64,000 nucleotides of DNA from an uncultured Muribaculaceae bacterium (lineage in GTDB: Bacteria; Bacteroidota; Bacteroidia; Bacteroidales; Muribaculaceae): contig CAJTOZ010000002.1 of assembly GCA_910578095.1 (NCBI GenBank), positions 62,001 to 126,000 of the forward strand, written 5' to 3'. A program made the translations under genes and the position numbers. Every line of letters begins with the position of its first letter. The stretch's first letter is position 1. The notes beneath the pieces were generated by a model. That model was not told where the DNA came from. It did not search any database and saw nothing but the letters and a program-made list of their open reading frames with translations. Of this stretch, positions 60,933 through 64,000 are shown piece by piece.

Positions 60933-63900
60933 ATGACCCCATTCGTTCATCTACACGTACACTCCCAATACTCCGTTCTCGACGGCCAGGCCTCAATCTC
61001 AAGCATCGTTGACAAGGCTATGGCCGACGGCATGGGCGGCGTGGCCCTCACCGACCACGGCACCATGTATGGTGTCAAGGAATTCACCAACTACATCAAA
61101 AAGAAAAACGGAAAGACCAAGGACGCCATAAAGGAGGCCGAGAATGCTGCGAAAAAAGCACGCGAGGAAGGGGATGAGGCGGCAGCTGCCGAAGCCGAGG
61201 CCCAGGCCGACAGCCTGCGCAAAAAAATATTCAAGCCCATCATAGGCTGCGAGATGTATGTGGCGGAAAAGGACTTGCACGAGCATATCGACCGCCGCGA
61301 TACCGGACGACACCTCGTGGTACTCGCAAAGAACGAAAAGGGCTACCACAACCTCATCAAACTTGTCAGCCAGGCATGGACCGAGGGATACTACTCCCAT
61401 CCCCGCACCGACAAGCCCACCATCGCAGCCCATCGCGAAGGGCTGATAATATGCTCAGCATGTCTCGGCGGAGAACTGCCGAAACTGCTTACCGCCGGCG
61501 ATGAAGAAGGCGCCGACCGATGCGTGGCATGGTGGAAGGAAATTTTCGGCGACGACTATTATATCGAATTACAGCGGCATAAGGCCACTGTGCCGCGTGC
61601 CAACCACGAAGCCTACGAGCTGCAACGGCGCATCGAGCCGCAACTGATAGCTCTCGCCCGCAAATACGATGTGAAACTCGTGGCCACAAACGACGTCCAT
61701 TTCACCAACGAAGAGGATGCCGAAGCCCACGACCGCCTGATATGCCTCAGCACCGGAAAACTACTCGACGACCCCGACCGCATGCTCTATTCCAAACAGG
61801 AATGGCTGAAAACGCAGGCGGAGATGAACGAAGTGTTCGCCGACATCCCCGAGGCACTTGCCTCCACGGCCGAGATACTCGACAAGGTGGAGACATACAG
61901 CATTGACCATGCGCCCATCATGCCGAACTTCGCCATTCCCGAAAGTTTCGGAACAGAAGAGGAGTATCGCAGCCGCATCACCGAGCAGGAACTGTTCGAC
62001 GAGTTCACACGCGATGAAAACGGCAATGTGGTGTTGTCGCAGGAGGCAGCTGAGGCCAAGATCAAAAAACTCGGCGGCTACGACAAGCTGTACCGCATAA
62101 AATTTGAGGCCGACTATCTGCGCAAGCTCGCCTACGATGGCGCGGCCAAGCGCTACGGCACGCCGCTGAGCCATGAGGTGGACGAGCGAATCAAATTTGA
62201 GCTCCACATCATGAAAACCATGGGTTTTCCCGGCTACTTCCTCATCGTGGAGGATTTCATACGTGCCGGACGTGAGCAGCTCGGTGTCAAGATAGGACCC
62301 GGACGTGGGTCGGCAGCCGGCTCCGTAGTGGCATACTGTCTTGGAATCACCCAGATCGACCCCCTGAAATACGACTTGCTTTTCGAACGCTTCCTCAACC
62401 CCGACCGCATATCGCTGCCGGATATCGACATCGACTTCGACGACGACGGCCGCGAGGACGTGCTCCGATACGTAACACAAAAATACGGCGAGGAGAAGGT
62501 GGCCCACATCATCACCTACGGCACAATGGCGGCCAAATCGGCCCTTAAGGACGTTGCGCGTGTGGTGCAGCTGCCGCTGCCGGAGAGCAACCGCATAGCC
62601 GGCCTTGTGCCCAAGCGCATGCCGGAAGTCAACGGCAAGGAGCTGAAGACCACACTCAAGAACTGCTACGAATACGTTGAGGAATTCAAGACCGAGCTGC
62701 AGAACCCCAATCCGCTCGTGAAGGACACCCTGCGCTATGCCCTCGCCCTGGAAGGCAACGTGCGTAACACCGGCGTGCACGCCTGCGGCGTCATCATCTG
62801 CCGCGACGACGTCACCGACTGGGTGCCCGTCAGCACCGCCGATGACAAAAAAGACGGCAAGGTGCTCGTGACACAGTACGAAGGATCTGTGATCGAGGAA
62901 ACCGGCCTTATCAAGATGGACTTCCTCGGGCTCAAGACACTTTCCATCATCAAGGAAGCCATAGCCAACATCAAGCAGCGACGCGGCATTGATGTGGATA
63001 TCGACAACATCCCGCTCGACGACCCCAAGACCTATCAGCTGTATTGCGCCGGACGCACTATAGGCACGTTCCAGTTTGAATCCACGGGCATGCAGCGCTA
63101 CCTCCGCGAACTGCAGCCCAGCACCTTCGAGGATCTCATAGCCATGAACGCCCTCTACCGTCCGGGGCCCATGCAATATATCCCCGACTTCATCGCACGA
63201 AAGCATGGCAAAGCGCCCATCGTCTACGACATCCCCGAGATGGAAAAATACCTCAAGGACACGTACGGCGTAACTGTCTATCAGGAACAGGTCATGCTGC
63301 TGAGCCGCCTGCTCGCCGGATTCACGCGCGGCCAGAGCGACACCTTGCGCAAGGCCATGGGTAAAAAGCTCATAGCCAAGATGGAGGAGCTTAAAGAGGT
63401 GTTTTTCAAAGGCGGCCAGGAGCGAGGACACGATGTCAAGGTGCTCGGTAAAATATGGGACGACTGGAAGCAGTTCGCATCCTACGCCTTCAACAAGAGC
63501 CATGCCACGTGCTACAGCTGGGTAGCCTTCCAGACAGCCTACCTAAAGGCCAACTACCCATCGGAATACATGGCGGCGGTGCTCAGCCGCAACCTCAACG
63601 ATATCACCAAGCTCGTAGGCTTCATGGACGAATGCAAAGCCATGAAGATACGCGTACTCGGGCCCGACATCAACGAATCACGCATAAGTTTCAGCGTCAA
63701 CGCCGGAGGCGACATACGCTTCGGCCTCATGGCCATCAAGGGTGTGGGCGAAGGTGTCGCGAAAGCCATCATCGCCGAAAGAGACCTCAACGGCCCCTAC
63801 CGCGACATCTACGATGTGGTGGAGCGCATACCCGCCGGGGCCATCAACCGCAAGGTGCTCGAGAGCCTGGCTCTGGCCGGAGCGTTCGACTGCTTTCAGG

Positions 63901-64000
63901 AGATACAGCGTGAGGACTTCTTCGCCGAGACGCCACGCGGGGGCACCCTCGCCGATACGCTCATACGCTACGGCGCCCAGACACAGAATTCACGCAGAGA
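60933..64000 (+). CDS. dnaE: DNA polymerase III alpha subunit (partial, runs off the edge)
   Basis: The first 1022 residues of the replicative polymerase are present; the 3' end is outside. The PHP domain opens HLHVHSQYSVLDG with the HxH metal motif (residues 6-10). An insertion of about 44 residues rich in Lys, Glu and Ala interrupts it at about 56-99. The palm carries GPGRGSAAGSVVAYCLGIT and PDIDIDFDDDGRE (catalytic aspartates near 497-499). Then come TGVHACGVIICRD, FQFESTGMQRYLRELQP, ALYRPGPM, and the helix-hairpin-helix region at about 935 (GLMAIKGVGEGVAKAII). Normal family length is about 1150-1250 residues. Confidence 0.97.
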   Translation, partial: MTPFVHLHVHSQYSVLDGQASISSIVDKAMADGMGGVALTDHGTMYGVKEFTNYIKKKNGKTKDAIKEAENAAKKAREEGDEAAAAEAEAQADSLRKKIFKPIIGCEMYVAEKDLHEHIDRRDTGRHLVVLAKNEKGYHNLIKLVSQAWTEGYYSHPRTDKPTIAAHREGLIICSACLGGELPKLLTAGDEEGADRCVAWWKEIFGDDYYIELQRHKATVPRANHEAYELQRRIEPQLIALARKYDVKLVATNDVHFTNEEDAEAHDRLICLSTGKLLDDPDRMLYSKQEWLKTQAEMNEVFADIPEALASTAEILDKVETYSIDHAPIMPNFAIPESFGTEEEYRSRITEQELFDEFTRDENGNVVLSQEAAEAKIKKLGGYDKLYRIKFEADYLRKLAYDGAAKRYGTPLSHEVDERIKFELHIMKTMGFPGYFLIVEDFIRAGREQLGVKIGPGRGSAAGSVVAYCLGITQIDPLKYDLLFERFLNPDRISLPDIDIDFDDDGREDVLRYVTQKYGEEKVAHIITYGTMAAKSALKDVARVVQLPLPESNRIAGLVPKRMPEVNGKELKTTLKNCYEYVEEFKTELQNPNPLVKDTLRYALALEGNVRNTGVHACGVIICRDDVTDWVPVSTADDKKDGKVLVTQYEGSVIEETGLIKMDFLGLKTLSIIKEAIANIKQRRGIDVDIDNIPLDDPKTYQLYCAGRTIGTFQFESTGMQRYLRELQPSTFEDLIAMNALYRPGPMQYIPDFIARKHGKAPIVYDIPEMEKYLKDTYGVTVYQEQVMLLSRLLAGFTRGQSDTLRKAMGKKLIAKMEELKEVFFKGGQERGHDVKVLGKIWDDWKQFASYAFNKSHATCYSWVAFQTAYLKANYPSEYMAAVLSRNLNDITKLVGFMDECKAMKIRVLGPDINESRISFSVNAGGDIRFGLMAIKGVGEGVAKAIIAERDLNGPYRDIYDVVERIPAGAINRKVLESLALAGAFDCFQEIQREDFFAETPRGGTLADTLIRYGAQTQNSRR

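Overview
The window looks like a chromosome segment of a Bacteroidales bacterium, most likely a Muribaculaceae-type gut commensal. Three things point there. The coding DNA is GC-rich and separated by AT-rich gaps. The promoters follow the Bacteroidetes pattern TTTG, about 20 bases, TAnnTTTG (for example at 13294-13325, 15630-15661, 17758-17789, 20872-20903, 23420-23451). Lineage-typical families are also present: HmuY, calycin-like lipoproteins, DUF4295 beside L33 and L28, DUF4250, PG0541-family proteins and DcaP-like porins. I see no phage, insertion sequence, CRISPR array or rRNA. Most of the window is housekeeping backbone with a few accessory loci.

Region by region: (a) 1-3000 holds the tail of an unknown gene and a large secreted Ig-like repeat protein. 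(b) 3026-12350 is a complete seven-gene hmu heme-acquisition operon on the minus strand: calycin-like lipoprotein, HmuY, HmuR TonB receptor, membrane-anchored CobN-like HmuS, a polytopic membrane protein, an ExbB-like channel and a DUF2149 protein. Heme would be bound at the surface, imported by HmuR and handled in the periplasm by HmuS, with proton-channel subunits supplying energy. (c) 12495-17750 has a zinc-ribbon orphan divergent from an AraC regulator, then rnhB, an S24 repressor-type regulator, yifB, a TSCPD protein and tRNA-Leu. (d) 17798-25325 carries glyQS-lemA-FKBP, rpmE2, an outer-membrane barrel, a DUF1015 protein, an unassigned structured RNA of about 318 nt, a NeuD-like acetyltransferase and rpmB-rpmG-DUF4295. 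(e) 25578-29730 is dnaX-proB-proA. (f) 29827-37212 has a GH94 phosphorylase, an M3 peptidase, an EEP-family membrane protein and two rhomboids. (g) 37459-43863 has HU and a TolC/adaptor/RND efflux operon ending in a PG0541-like gene. (h) 44050-50201 has an Fe-type superoxide dismutase with a striking leader hairpin and a cusBAC-type metal efflux operon. (i) 50686-53974 has a DcaP-like porin, tatD and a polyprenyl synthase. (j) 54134-60576 is a tightly packed run DUF4250-uvrD-nspC-GT2-radC-acyltransferase. (k) A 57-residue basic protein and dnaE, which runs off the right edge, close the window.

The points I would check first are the heme locus with its Met/His-rich HmuS insertion and extra calycin lipoprotein, the unassigned structured RNA at 23458-23775, the near-perfect hairpin two bases before the sod start codon, and the apparently leaderless dnaX transcript. 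All functional statements rest on recognising motifs and families by eye; no database search was run.
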